64,000 nucleotides of DNA. Source: Acidobacteriota bacterium. Lineage in GTDB: Bacteria; Acidobacteriota; Thermoanaerobaculia; Multivoradales; J023. Position numbers and translations under genes: made by a program. The stretch lies in assembly GCA_029263395.1 (NCBI GenBank), contig JAJCXO010000058.1:52412-116411 (forward strand), given 5' to 3'. Below are positions 34,525-43,735 of this stretch, one piece after another (position 1 is the stretch's first letter; the number at the start of each line of letters is the position of its first letter). The notes below the pieces were generated by a model that saw only the letters and a program-made list of their open reading frames with translations, was not told the origin of the DNA and searched no databases.

Positions 34525-37060
34525 CTTCTTCTCCGGTTGACGCGACCTCGATCGCGGAATCGTCTTCGAGACTTCCATAGTTTTTCACCAGAACTTCGTC
34601 GTGTCCCTCGCGGATCTCGACGATTCGGTTGACTGCGACATTGTGGAACGTCTGTACAACACCTGATCGCGGCCAAGTCACGTGCAGCGCATCGACAGCA
34701 GCGACGCCCGAGCCCAGGCCAAAGGTGAGCCTAAGTGTATTCTGAGAACCATAGCCGTCGCCCGATACAACTTCACGCAGTTGCCTCTGTTCACCGATCC
34801 GAACCGTCGCCCGAGCACCTACCGCATCGCGGTTTGTGCCGTCGGCAAGGTTGCCAGCGCCGCCGACGAGTTCCACCGCCAGCCAACTCCGATCGCTACC
34901 AACCTGGTTACGCAACAGCGCATGCCGATCCGCCGACGCGGCCACTGCGATGTCGAGCACGCCACGATTCCAAAAATCGGCCACCGCGGTACCACGACTA
35001 TTCAAAAGTAAGTCGGACCCCGCGGCGCGACCGATCTCTTCGAACGTCGCACGACCGTTAGCGTCGAGTCCCCGATTGCGCAAGTGCCGGTTGCGCTCCC
35101 AACCATGCCACGACTCGTTGCCGAAGTTCGCCGGATCAAAAAAGGCACCAGTTTTGTACTCGTCCTGCTGGCTGACGACATTGTTGAGGAAGTCCTGTTC
35201 GATCTCGGTCCCTGGATCGTTGTAGACCCAACCATTGGCCGAATAGATGTCCTGCCAGCCATCGTTGTCGAAATCGGCGAAGCCCGAACCCCAAAACCAG
35301 CCCGGCGGATTAGCCGAAGCTGCCCAGCTGACATCTTCGAAAGTTCCATCACCGCGATTGCGCAACAAAGTGTTGCCAGCCGCCATATCCTCGAACACCT
35401 TCACAAAGTCGAGGCCGGATTGCTGCATGATCTCGATGTACAACGGCATGTCGGTGAGCCACACCCCCTGACGCCAACTGTTGAACATGTAGCGTAAAAC
35501 GGTTGGCCACATTGCAAACCAACCGCTCTCCGAGCGGATGTGAGCGATGTAGATGTCGAGAGAGCCATTGTTGTCGTAATCGCCGAACGACGCGCTCATG
35601 CCGGCGCCATAAGCCAACGTGCCGGTCTCGACAGTGACGTCCGTAAAACGCGGAATGCCGTCGGCCCCCGGACCCTCATTACGGTACAGCGTCTTCCGTC
35701 CGAAATCGTTCGAGACGTAGAGGTCAGCGTCGCCGTCGTTGTCGTAGTCGCCAAAAACTGAACCCAGGCAGAGGCCAACCTCCCCCACTCCAGCAATGTC
35801 CGTAATGTTGCGAAAGGTGCCGTCGCCCTGATTGAGATAAAGCTGGTTGGGCTCGCCATTGCGGGCATAAAACGTGGTCGGGATGGCCTCACGGGCGTCG
35901 AGGTAACGTCCGACATAAAGATCGAGCAGACCGTCGTTGTCGACATCCCCCCAGGACGCCACCGTTGTACAGCAGTCTGCTTCGAGCCCCGACGCGGCGG
36001 TGACGTCGGTGAAGGTACCATCGCCGTTGCCACGGAACAGCTGGTTCGGCTGAAAAGTCCGGCTGATGAAGGCGTCCTTGACGCCATCGTTGTCGTAGTC
36101 CGCGAACACTGCCGTACCGACCCCGTCGAGACCGGCCAAGCCGGCGGCGGCAGTGACGTCCTCGAAACGCCCGTCGTGCGTGTTGCGGAACAAACGCGCC
36201 TCGACGCCGTCCGGGACAAAAAGATCGTAGAAGCCGTCGTGGTCGTAGTCGACGGCGGAGATTCCCGCGGGTCCATAGCGCAACATACCAAACGCCAACG
36301 GCTCGTTGATAAAGGCAGGGTAATACTGATTCTCGAAGTCGATCCCCGCCTCGGCCGCTACATCGACGAAATGCGGCTCGGAGCTGATCACCCGATCGCC
36401 TTCGATCAACGACGCACCACGCAATTCTAGGGCTTCACCGTGCCGTGCAAAATGCATGTCGAAGATCGCCCGGTCGATGCCCGACCTCGCTTCACCGAGC
36501 GGTGTGCCAATGAGCTCGAAGCGCACCCGTGCGCGGATCGAATCCGACGAACGCCAGGCGTCGAGGCGATGGACAAACAACATGACTTCCTCGATCTCAG
36601 CGAAGCCTTCGATATAAGTACGCCACTCGTCGACCGCCGCCGCTTGGCTCACCGCGCTCCCACCCGAGGTCAGGCGGTAGATCCGCACTCCGTCGCGGTC
36701 GTCCGTCGGGCGGAGATCTGTCAATCCGAGCAGCTGGCCCTCGAAGTCGCTGCTGAATAGGCCTGCCACCACGTCAAAGTCGCGGGCTCCCAACGCCCGC
36801 GCCATCTCCGTCAAGGTCGCCGCCACTGCCTTGCCGGTGTTGAAGAATGCCCAACCGGTCCGGTCCACCCAAGTCGCGGCCCCCAGTCCTGCGAAGATCA
36901 GCAGAACGAGGGCGATCAAGCCGCGTTTCAGCAGTCGACCACGCGGTGGTTTACCGCCGGCAGAAGCATCCAGCCCGTCTTCAACTTGATGTACCTCAGC
37001 AGCGGCATCTTCCGCCTGCCTGAAGGTCACGTCCGACGGCATCAGAGACTCTCTCGACAT
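34511..37060 (-). CDS. CRTAC1-like membrane-anchored propeller protein with N-terminal NTF2-like part
   Basis: 849 residues from the ATG at 37060 (MSRESLMPS), preceded by GGAG at seven bases. A signal anchor at about 45-65 (LIALVLLIFAGLGAATW) leads into a 150-residue segment that looks like an NTF2/SnoaL-type fold (ALGARDFDVVAGLFSSDFEG); this is inferred. FG-GAP blades occupy about 230-700 (DYDHDGFYDLFV, DYDNDGVKDAFI, DVDNDGLLDLYV) and the UnbV domain the C-terminus (NRDAVGARATVRIG, FGLGSGVAAVDALHVTWP). It is the first gene of the seven-gene operon; the promoter should lie in 37061-37425. Confidence 0.88.
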   Translation of the reverse strand: MSRESLMPSDVTFRQAEDAAAEVHQVEDGLDASAGGKPPRGRLLKRGLIALVLLIFAGLGAATWVDRTGWAFFNTGKAVAATLTEMARALGARDFDVVAGLFSSDFEGQLLGLTDLRPTDDRDGVRIYRLTSGGSAVSQAAAVDEWRTYIEGFAEIEEVMLFVHRLDAWRSSDSIRARVRFELIGTPLGEARSGIDRAIFDMHFARHGEALELRGASLIEGDRVISSEPHFVDVAAEAGIDFENQYYPAFINEPLAFGMLRYGPAGISAVDYDHDGFYDLFVPDGVEARLFRNTHDGRFEDVTAAAGLAGLDGVGTAVFADYDNDGVKDAFISRTFQPNQLFRGNGDGTFTDVTAASGLEADCCTTVASWGDVDNDGLLDLYVGRYLDAREAIPTTFYARNGEPNQLYLNQGDGTFRNITDIAGVGEVGLCLGSVFGDYDNDGDADLYVSNDFGRKTLYRNEGPGADGIPRFTDVTVETGTLAYGAGMSASFGDYDNNGSLDIYIAHIRSESGWFAMWPTVLRYMFNSWRQGVWLTDMPLYIEIMQQSGLDFVKVFEDMAAGNTLLRNRGDGTFEDVSWAASANPPGWFWGSGFADFDNDGWQDIYSANGWVYNDPGTEIEQDFLNNVVSQQDEYKTGAFFDPANFGNESWHGWERNRHLRNRGLDANGRATFEEIGRAAGSDLLLNSRGTAVADFWNRGVLDIAVAASADRHALLRNQVGSDRSWLAVELVGGAGNLADGTNRDAVGARATVRIGEQRQLREVVSGDGYGSQNTLRLTFGLGSGVAAVDALHVTWPRSGVVQTFHNVAVNRIVEIREGHDEVLVKNYGSLEDDSAIEVASTGEEDVAK

Positions 37061-37425
37061 CGATCCGCTCCTTATAGCCACTCTCTAGAAAGTGCTGATC
37101 TGGCCAACCTGTGATGGAAAACGGCGGTGCGCCAAGCTCGGCTGCAGGCGAGCTCATCTTCTAGGGTTGTTCAAAGAGATTGTCTGATGCCGGAAAGCGA
37201 GTCAATAGACAGGGGGGCGTAGAAAAGTCCCACAAAAGGACTAGAAAAGATCTAGTTCTAGTAGGCCACAGTAGCTCACCCTGCCGGGCGCTCGAATCAG
37301 CAAGGCTACTCTCAGAGCGGACTCCGACGAGTTCCCTGTGGCCGCAGATGCGCGTTCTGCGTTCGTTGCAAGTCGCATGGCCGGGAGACAGCGTTTTCTA
37401 GTGAAGGCCTACCATCCTCGCCGAC
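37061..37425. other. Intergenic leader of the propeller/cytochrome operon
   Basis: A 365-base stretch between two same-strand genes. It must hold the operon promoter and the end of the upstream transcript. CTAGAA (37241-37246) and TTCTAG (37256-37261) form an inverted repeat in an AT-richer patch, which may be an operator or part of a weak terminator. No clear -35/-10 pair or U-tract hairpin is visible. Confidence 0.4.
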
Positions 37426-38535
37426 TCAATCAAGCAGAGGGCCGCCCGTGATGTTGATTCCGGGGCCTTCCCGCGTTTGCCCCGCGCTGCACGAGACGTT
37501 GACGTCCCTGGGGATGGAGTCCCAATTCGGTCTGAGCCGATAGCTTTTACCAGCGACGAGGTCGCTGACGCGGTAGATGCCTCGACTGTCCACGGAAGCT
37601 TGACCAACTGGCCGGTCCGCCCCGGCAACGTAAGCATAAACCGCTACCGTCCACGTCGAGGCAGGCCCCGTTGGGTGCTCTTTGACTTCTTGCCGCCACT
37701 TGCCTCGTAATTGCCCTCGGATCGAACACTTTGCCGTCGGTTCGTCAGCATCCTCTACCTTGACGGTAAACGACTTGCTGGTGGCTCGGCGAGTACGATC
37801 GGATGCTTCTAGACGAAACGTCGTCGTCTCGTCGATCGTGGTCAGGAAGGCAGCAACCCCGCCGGTACTCAGAGTGTCTTCGATTCCCCTCAGGTCGATT
37901 TCATGGTCACCCTCGAAGAGACGAATGGACTGTGCGTGCTCAACTTCCCAAAAGAACTTGATCTCCCCTCCAGGTTCGGCCATCGCCGGACTGACTCGGA
38001 ACAACGTGATGCTGGGCGAAACCGGCTTTCCAGGCGGCTTTCCAGGCGACTTTCCAGGAGGCTTTCCAGGCGGCGTTCCAGGCGGCGTTCCGGGCGACTT
38101 GCCAGGTGGCCTTTTCGGCGGCTTGGTGGGCGTGGCCCGAACCTCGGCGACTTGGCTCTTGCTGACGGAGCTTCCGTCCGCGCCCTCGGCGATCAACTCG
38201 AAGGTCGTCGACGCCTTCAGTCTCATTCGCATTCCACCGGACATCGACAAGGGCCAGCCGATAGTGCCGTCCGAACGCTGGCTTCTGCCACCAATCTCTG
38301 CCCCATCTTGGAAGAGCTTGACGCGATCGGTGTTCGCCACCTGCCAGTGAAACTCGTGCCACTGCACCCCCTCGTCGATTGTCGACAGGACACGGAACAG
38401 CAGGATACTCGGCGTTTTGCCCGGGTCGTCATCCTGCGCCAGCAGCGCATCGACCGAAGAAAACAGCAAGAGGAAGCAGCAGATTGCTACCGGGAACAAT
38501 CTGCGGGAGTTACATCCGGAGCTTCTAACCATCAT
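37426..38535 (-). CDS. Exported two-module Ig-like protein with Pro/Gly/Lys linker
   Basis: A 369-residue secreted protein I do not recognise as a named family. Signal peptide to about residue 33 (SSVDALLAQD). Two related beta-sandwich modules follow, each beginning SILLFRV / SITLFRV with a WQVAN or WEVEH strand, so they look like an internal duplication. Between them, at about 135-170, is a repetitive PPGK/SPGK/PPGT linker. A third C-terminal module (about 265-369) resembles a SpaA- or carboxypeptidase-regulatory-like fold (SVDSRGIYRVSDLVAGKSYR). AGGAG precedes the ATG. A surface structural or adhesion role is plausible. Confidence 0.75.
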   Translation of the reverse strand: MMVRSSGCNSRRLFPVAICCFLLLFSSVDALLAQDDDPGKTPSILLFRVLSTIDEGVQWHEFHWQVANTDRVKLFQDGAEIGGRSQRSDGTIGWPLSMSGGMRMRLKASTTFELIAEGADGSSVSKSQVAEVRATPTKPPKRPPGKSPGTPPGTPPGKPPGKSPGKPPGKPVSPSITLFRVSPAMAEPGGEIKFFWEVEHAQSIRLFEGDHEIDLRGIEDTLSTGGVAAFLTTIDETTTFRLEASDRTRRATSKSFTVKVEDADEPTAKCSIRGQLRGKWRQEVKEHPTGPASTWTVAVYAYVAGADRPVGQASVDSRGIYRVSDLVAGKSYRLRPNWDSIPRDVNVSCSAGQTREGPGINITGGPLLD

Positions 38536-38785
38536 GGATCTCCTATCGAATCAACAGCCAATCGCGGTCATTCGACCGACCTCAGCGGTGACGATTGCCG
38601 ATTCGACCGGTTCCATTCGGCAGTCCTTGGGCGCAAGCGATCCTAACACTCGGTGTTCCCTCACCAGCGATGGTGGTCGAAGAAACATCACACTAGTAGG
38701 GACACTACACGCGTCACAACGAACCCCACCCTGTTAGGATCGCGCCGCCTTTGGACCTCTAGTTGAGGCTTTCCAGGAGAATTCC

Positions 38786-39790
38786 ATGTCCCAGAAGACC
38801 CATCTGCGTTACGGCGCCGCGGCGTGTCAGGTCGACTTCCCCAACCCGGCGGATCGTAAAGGCATCAAGCCTCATGTCGACCGCATGCTGCAGATGATCG
38901 ACATGGCAGTGCAGGGCTACTCGGCGTTCATGCCTATCCGCCTGGTCGTCTTCCCGGAGTTTGGCCATGCTGCCCCGGTCTATTCGACGGTTCGCGAGCT
39001 CTACGACAAATTGGCGGTCGAGATTCCGAATGAGCACACCGAGCGTTACGTCACCAAAGCCCGCGAGCTCGATGTTTACATCCAGACCGGCAGCTTCCTG
39101 GAGCGTGACGACCGTTACGGTGAAGTGGTGTTCAACACCACGTGCTTGATCGGCCCCGATGGCATCCTCACCAAGTACCGTAAGGTCAACACCTGGATCC
39201 CTTGGGAGGTCCACGCCAGCCCGCACGACATACCGGACTACGACGAAGAGATGTTCCCGGTCGCCCGCACCCCGATCGGCAACCTCGGCGTCGCCACCTG
39301 TTACGACTGGATCTTCCCCGAGCCCCTGCGTCAGTTGACCGCCAACGGCGCCGAGGTGCTGATTCGCATCTCGGCCTATATGGATCCCTGGGGGGCGACG
39401 CAGCCGATGGATTGGTGGACGCTGGTCAACCGCTGCCGGGCAATGGAGAACATCGCCTATGTGGTGGCCTCCAACCAAGCCGCCAGCCTGTCGCATTACC
39501 CGCCGTTCTCTTGGCCCGGTGGCTCGATGTTGGTCGACTACGAAGGCCGTATCCTCGCTCAGGCCGACCCCGGGCCCGGTGAGAAAATTGTTGTCGCCAC
39601 CATCGACATCGACGCCCTCCGTCACGAGCGCACCACCCGCCGCGGACACCAGAACCTGGCCCATCTGCGCACTGAGGCCTACCCGATGTACCAACAGCCG
39701 TTATACCCCGGTGGTCGCGGTGGCGAGGGGCTGAGCGTCGAAGAGAACGACCGCAAGATCACCCAAGCGAAGAACAAGCTGGACTACTGA
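38786..39790 (+). CDS. Carbon-nitrogen hydrolase (nitrilase superfamily)
   Basis: A 334-residue amidase/nitrilase-type enzyme. The catalytic triad is visible: Glu in VVFPEFGHA (about 58), Lys in TKYRKVNTW (about 133) and Cys in GVATCYDWIFPE (about 173). The tail is extended and charged relative to minimal members. No signal peptide, so cytoplasmic. AGGAGAATTCC precedes the ATG. It hydrolyses or transfers from an amide or nitrile; the exact substrate is not predictable. The YdcF gene starts three bases after its stop, indicating cotranscription. Confidence 0.9.
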   Translation: MSQKTHLRYGAAACQVDFPNPADRKGIKPHVDRMLQMIDMAVQGYSAFMPIRLVVFPEFGHAAPVYSTVRELYDKLAVEIPNEHTERYVTKARELDVYIQTGSFLERDDRYGEVVFNTTCLIGPDGILTKYRKVNTWIPWEVHASPHDIPDYDEEMFPVARTPIGNLGVATCYDWIFPEPLRQLTANGAEVLIRISAYMDPWGATQPMDWWTLVNRCRAMENIAYVVASNQAASLSHYPPFSWPGGSMLVDYEGRILAQADPGPGEKIVVATIDIDALRHERTTRRGHQNLAHLRTEAYPMYQQPLYPGGRGGEGLSVEENDRKITQAKNKLDY

Positions 39791-39793
39791 CCC

Positions 39794-40540
39794 GTGCGTA
39801 GGGTGGTCAGAATCAAGCAGCTGAGCCTGCCCCCCTCAGGCCCACTGCTAATCGGTACGGCTGGACTCGCCCTGGCGGCCACCTCCTGGCCGAACCTCGG
39901 CCTGACGCTGATCGCCATCAGCCTGACCTCGTTGTATCTGCTCAGCGCCCCGTGGCTCATCGGCCCCTGGTTGCGACGCGTCGATCGATATCCACACTTC
40001 GACGGCACCACCCATACCGCTCCAAGCCCAGCACCCGCAGCCATCGTAATCCTCGACAGCGGTCGGATGAACGCCTCCCCCGAGCGCGGCGGCGAGATGG
40101 TGACCGCCAGCACCCTCGAGCGACTCGACGAAGGTGCCCGCCTGCATCGGGCGCTCGGCTTACCCATCCTGGTGACCGGCTACGGCCACCTCCTGCGGCG
40201 GGTGCTTGCCGACTCCTTCGGCATCGAAGCCCGGTGGGTCGAAAGCCACAGCTGTAACACCCACGAGAACGCCATTTTTTCTGCTGAGCTGCTACGTCGA
40301 GACGGTATCGAACGCGTCTATCTGGTGACTCACTTCTGGCACCTCCGTCGCGCCCTGGCGGCCTTCCGCCACGCTGGTATCGATGCGATCCCGATTCCTG
40401 CCGGACGGACCGCCGAAGCTCCCTCCGAACGTGGCCTGATGGCCCTCGCCCCCTCGGTCAGGATGCTCGATGCGAGCTACCTCTTGCTCCATGAGTGGAT
40501 CGGCCTGCGGTGGTATCGAATCCGCTATCGACACCACTGA
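39794..40540 (+). CDS. YdcF-like (DUF218) membrane protein
   Basis: A 248-residue protein with two N-terminal transmembrane helices (about 18-33 and 38-56) and a DUF218 domain from about 80. Features are AIVILDSGRM, VTGYGH, WVESHSCNTHENAIFSAELL, and YLVTHFWHLRRA, the conserved pattern of this family, which includes SanA/ElyC-type envelope proteins. GTG start at 39794 with no strong ribosome site, three bases after the nitrilase stop, so translation is probably coupled. Envelope or polysaccharide function is likely from the family. Confidence 0.87.
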   Translation: MRRVVRIKQLSLPPSGPLLIGTAGLALAATSWPNLGLTLIAISLTSLYLLSAPWLIGPWLRRVDRYPHFDGTTHTAPSPAPAAIVILDSGRMNASPERGGEMVTASTLERLDEGARLHRALGLPILVTGYGHLLRRVLADSFGIEARWVESHSCNTHENAIFSAELLRRDGIERVYLVTHFWHLRRALAAFRHAGIDAIPIPAGRTAEAPSERGLMALAPSVRMLDASYLLLHEWIGLRWYRIRYRHH

Positions 40541-40553
40541 GCGTCGGAACGAG

Positions 40554-41138
40554 CTATTCGGCCCCTGAGAACTGCTCGAAACTCTGGCCGCTGGCCATGA
40601 AGATCGCCGCCCCAATAAAGAGCATCAAGTAGCCAGCGCTGGCGATCGCCACGATGGTCCAGCCGACCCAACGGCGGCTGTGGAATTGGTATGCCAGATT
40701 GAACCCAGCGGGTAATGCCAGCGGTAGGTTGTGAAGACCGAGACTGACCAAGAACAGCCCCAACCACACATTGATCGCTCGTACTTTTTTTCCCACCGAC
40801 CAACCACCCTCTGGGAAACGCCCCGCGATACCCACCAGCCACCAAGCCGGAATCGCCAGCGCCACGCCGATCGGGTACAACAGGTACAGCGGCGTCCGAG
40901 ACGGATCCAACGTCCCCTGCGTCGCCTTGAGGGTCACCGCCAGCAGATGACCAATCGCCATGATGCCAATCATGCAGCCGAAGAAAAGATTCATTCCCCA
41001 CAGGATCCTGAGCCGCCATGACAGCTGCTGCGGACGAGACCTACCGGCCAACACCGCAACGGTCAGAATCGAAATCAGCATGGCTAAGGGAAGCCAGTTC
41101 CGTTCGGCCAAGACGAACTCGAAGAGTTGATCGATCAA
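40554..41138 (-). CDS. Integral membrane protein of unknown function
   Basis: A 194-residue protein with five hydrophobic helices: about 14-33, 46-68, 84-105, 122-145 and 158-182. No catalytic or transport motif stands out. The helices contain few charged residues apart from KKVRAINVWLG and a His in HNLPLALP. Start codon TTG at 41138 with GGAG about 11 bases upstream, a weak signal. It is convergent with the YdcF gene and has no obvious partner. Clearly a membrane protein; function not recognised. Confidence 0.72.
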   Translation of the reverse strand: MIDQLFEFVLAERNWLPLAMLISILTVAVLAGRSRPQQLSWRLRILWGMNLFFGCMIGIMAIGHLLAVTLKATQGTLDPSRTPLYLLYPIGVALAIPAWWLVGIAGRFPEGGWSVGKKVRAINVWLGLFLVSLGLHNLPLALPAGFNLAYQFHSRRWVGWTIVAIASAGYLMLFIGAAIFMASGQSFEQFSGAE

Positions 41139-41351
41139 GGGTCTAGCATCTCCTTTGGCCTCTCAGGCAAACGGCGCTTCATCTTACACACGATGAGTGA
41201 CCAAACCCACCACGACCTGATCGTCGCCCGACCAGGTTCCGCGCCATTCGACATGGCATAGGGGCGCCTCCCGAGCTTGGACTCGTCCCGCTGCCGATCG
41301 GTTCCCGTGGCTCACTTTGCTCAGCAGCGTCAGGGAACGGATAGCCAACGT

Positions 41352-41397
41352 AGGGTGCCTCGCCAACGGCACGGTGCCTCGACGGCACGGTGCTTCG
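41352..41397. repeat. Short tandem repeat in intergenic region
   Basis: Two adjacent 16-bp copies of ACGGCACGGTGCyTCG (41366-41381, 41382-41397), with a partial third, GGTGCCTCG, just before. It lies in the 285-base gap upstream of the TTG-started membrane protein gene and beyond the stop of the VCBS protein gene. No role is apparent. Confidence 0.6.
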
Positions 41398-41423
41398 CAT
41401 CCTCGAGACGTTCTACGACGACG

Positions 41424-42947
41424 TTACGACCAGCCGGACAAATCGCCGCTCTCGAAACCATCGGCGAAAACCGTGCCGTCGTTGCGCAAAACCAGGATCT
41501 CGTCAGCAATCTCGTCGATCAGGGCAAGATCGAGGTCGCCGTCGTTGTCGATATCCATCATCAACGAGCAGGACGCAGCAACCGGGGCAGCAATTTCACG
41601 GTCGAATGTAAAGTTGCCGCTGCCATCGTTGGTCAACAATCTCCAGTCGCCGTTGAAGCTCGCCAACATCCAGTCGAGGTCACCATCACCGTCGAGATCA
41701 CCGATATCGGTTGCCAGGGTGATGGGATCTGCGGCGTGGGTCTGCGGCGCACCGAGGGCGCCGGTGCCATCCCCCATCAGGACCGCACCGTTGTCGCTGG
41801 TGCCGTTGCCGATCGCGACGTCTTCCGTACTGTCGCCATTGAGATCACCGAGCACCAACATCCACACCGCACCACCGCTCGCATAGTTACCATTGGCGGT
41901 AAAGGTACCATCGCCGTTGCCGAGATAAACATAGATGCGCTGAGCGGTCTGGCCACCAACCACGAGATCGAGGATGCCATCATCGTTCATGTCCCCGGCG
42001 GCCATCGCCCACTCCCCTGCCGTGCCTGAGCCAAAGGAGGTTGGGTTTCCGAAAACCCCGTTACCGTCGTTGAGCAAAACCGTGACGCTGCTCGAAGTAC
42101 GGTTGGCGGTGGCGATGTCGATATCGCCGTCACCGTCGACGTCGAGCACCGCAACACCCCGTGCGTTGCCGTCGACCATCATCACTTGCTGCCCACCGAA
42201 GGTGCCATCCCCATTGCCGAGCAGTACCGCCGCAGTGGCTTCCTGAGTGCTCGCGACGACAATGTCGACGTTGCCGTCGCGATCGAAGTCGGAGGGTTCA
42301 GAGGGGCTGGGGACGGTGCCGGCCGGAGACGTCGGCTGCAGGAAGTCGTCGAAGGCGCCCGAACCGTCGCCGCTGTTCAGGAACACCCGCAGGTCGCTGG
42401 TGTCTTCGTTGACGGTGGTGATGTCGAGGAAGCCATCGCCGTCGAGATCGGAGCCGATGCCGCCATAAGGTCGGCTCGGCGACGACGTCGACAACCGGTC
42501 GATTTCGGTGAAGGTCAACCCCGCCGGGTTTGCCCGCACCCAAAATTGGAACGAATAACCAGCATCCCGCAGGGTTCCGCCGCCGGCCGCCGACAAATCA
42601 TGGGAGAGGATCACCATCACCGATTCACCCGCCGAAAACGGCTGATCCGGCACCAGGCTGACGGTCCGATTGCCGTTCGAAAACACATAAGAGCCGGACA
42701 CAGTCCCACTCCAACGCGCAAACGCCCAAAACGACGTCTGCCCCACCGACGCCGTCGCCAGGGGTTGATCAAAATGCACCGTGATCGACGCATCCACCGC
42801 CGCTGTCAGACTATGGCGCGCTGGCTCGACCGCCGTCACCGCCAGACCACCTGCCGACGCCACCGTCGCCGATCCCCAGGCACAGATCCAGACCAATAGA
42901 GCCAGGCTGACGCGACGCGTACGGGTTGTATCAATGACCTGATTCAC
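41424..42947 (-). CDS. Exported VCBS/FG-GAP repeat protein with Ig-like N-terminus and DGFESGD C-terminal tag
   Basis: 507 residues. Signal peptide to about residue 32 (GSATVASAGG). An SbsA-type Ig-like module follows at about 35-140 (AVDASITVHFDQPL). Seven FG-GAP blades follow at about 150-490, with Ca-type loops such as DLDGDGFLDITT, DFDRDGNVDIVV and DVDGDGDIDIAT. It ends in FADGFESGDLSGWS. The same tag closes the unrelated protein encoded at 47975. GTG start with GGAGG six bases upstream. Likely a surface or extracellular protein; monocistronic. Confidence 0.88.
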   Translation of the reverse strand: MNQVIDTTRTRRVSLALLVWICAWGSATVASAGGLAVTAVEPARHSLTAAVDASITVHFDQPLATASVGQTSFWAFARWSGTVSGSYVFSNGNRTVSLVPDQPFSAGESVMVILSHDLSAAGGGTLRDAGYSFQFWVRANPAGLTFTEIDRLSTSSPSRPYGGIGSDLDGDGFLDITTVNEDTSDLRVFLNSGDGSGAFDDFLQPTSPAGTVPSPSEPSDFDRDGNVDIVVASTQEATAAVLLGNGDGTFGGQQVMMVDGNARGVAVLDVDGDGDIDIATANRTSSSVTVLLNDGNGVFGNPTSFGSGTAGEWAMAAGDMNDDGILDLVVGGQTAQRIYVYLGNGDGTFTANGNYASGGAVWMLVLGDLNGDSTEDVAIGNGTSDNGAVLMGDGTGALGAPQTHAADPITLATDIGDLDGDGDLDWMLASFNGDWRLLTNDGSGNFTFDREIAAPVAASCSLMMDIDNDGDLDLALIDEIADEILVLRNDGTVFADGFESGDLSGWS

Positions 42948-43030
42948 CTTCGTCCTCCGGTTGTTCAGCCGAGCGCCAACTCATCCATCATCTTCTATAA
43001 GTTACCACGATCCAACCCTACGCTCGAGAG

Positions 43031-43732
43031 CTAGTTCGCCTCACTAGCCGGATCTATAATCAACCGCATCAGCTGCTGAACAACCTCGCCTCGACCTTTG
43101 CCGCGCAGCTCGATGTGGTGATGGCCTTCGGCAAAGCCGGGTTGCCGCTGTTCGTAGAACGGCCGAATCTGCTCGAAGCGCTCGACTGGCCCCGGGTAGA
43201 GCGGATGCCAGTCGATCTGTTGGTCGCCCTTCTGGCTACCGTGGTGAGCCTTGAGCCGCCAGAAACAATTGGGCAGATCGAGATCGAGGACAACCAGCAA
43301 CGCATGCTCCAGGACCTGCCGAAGATTTTTGCGATCGATCAGGGCACCGTCCCCCAAGCTGAGGATGCTACACGGCCGAGCCGCCAATAACCGGGTCAGG
43401 TGTTTGCGCTCCAACTGACGGTAACGCCACTCCCCTTCCGTCCAAATCAGCTCTTGAATCGAGCGCCCGGCATGATGCTCGATCTTACGATCGAGGTCGG
43501 TCACGCCGAGTCCGGTCAACGCTGCTAGCTGGAAACCGATCTGACGGGTTTCGGCGCCGATGTAGCCCGCGATGACGACGTGCCGATCCAGCGTGACGAG
43601 GGCATGCGGATCGTAATAATCGTGCATCGGCGCGCGGACAATCCAGAAGTAGAGCCAGAGACTCAGGCCAGGAGCAAACCTAGGATATCTCAGTTCCCTC
43701 GACACTCGAGGAGAATCCGCCGTCTGCGACAA
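43031..43732 (-). CDS. Shikimate kinase-like protein without P-loop lysine
   Basis: A 233-residue protein with the shikimate-kinase fold pattern in its middle (about 50-210). The P-loop position reads VVIAGYIGAETRQ in place of GxxGxGK(S/T), so Lys and Ser/Thr are missing. The following strand and helix (VTDLDRKIEHHAGRSIQELIWTEGEWRYRQLE) match the shikimate-binding region of AroK closely. A non-catalytic or regulatory derivative is likely. The N-terminus is uncertain: TTG at 43732, three bases after the SGNH hydrolase stop, or ATG at 43627. It may bind an aromatic ligand (inference). Confidence 0.65.
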   Translation of the reverse strand: MSQTADSPRVSRELRYPRFAPGLSLWLYFWIVRAPMHDYYDPHALVTLDRHVVIAGYIGAETRQIGFQLAALTGLGVTDLDRKIEHHAGRSIQELIWTEGEWRYRQLERKHLTRLLAARPCSILSLGDGALIDRKNLRQVLEHALLVVLDLDLPNCFWRLKAHHGSQKGDQQIDWHPLYPGPVERFEQIRPFYEQRQPGFAEGHHHIELRGKGRGEVVQQLMRLIIDPASEAN

Positions 43733-43735
43733 TGT

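Noticed and set aside
41184..41372. 62-codon minus-strand frame ending in a beta-like segment
   Set aside because: Overlaps tandem repeats and lacks a start signal; a gene remnant is possible but not demonstrable.
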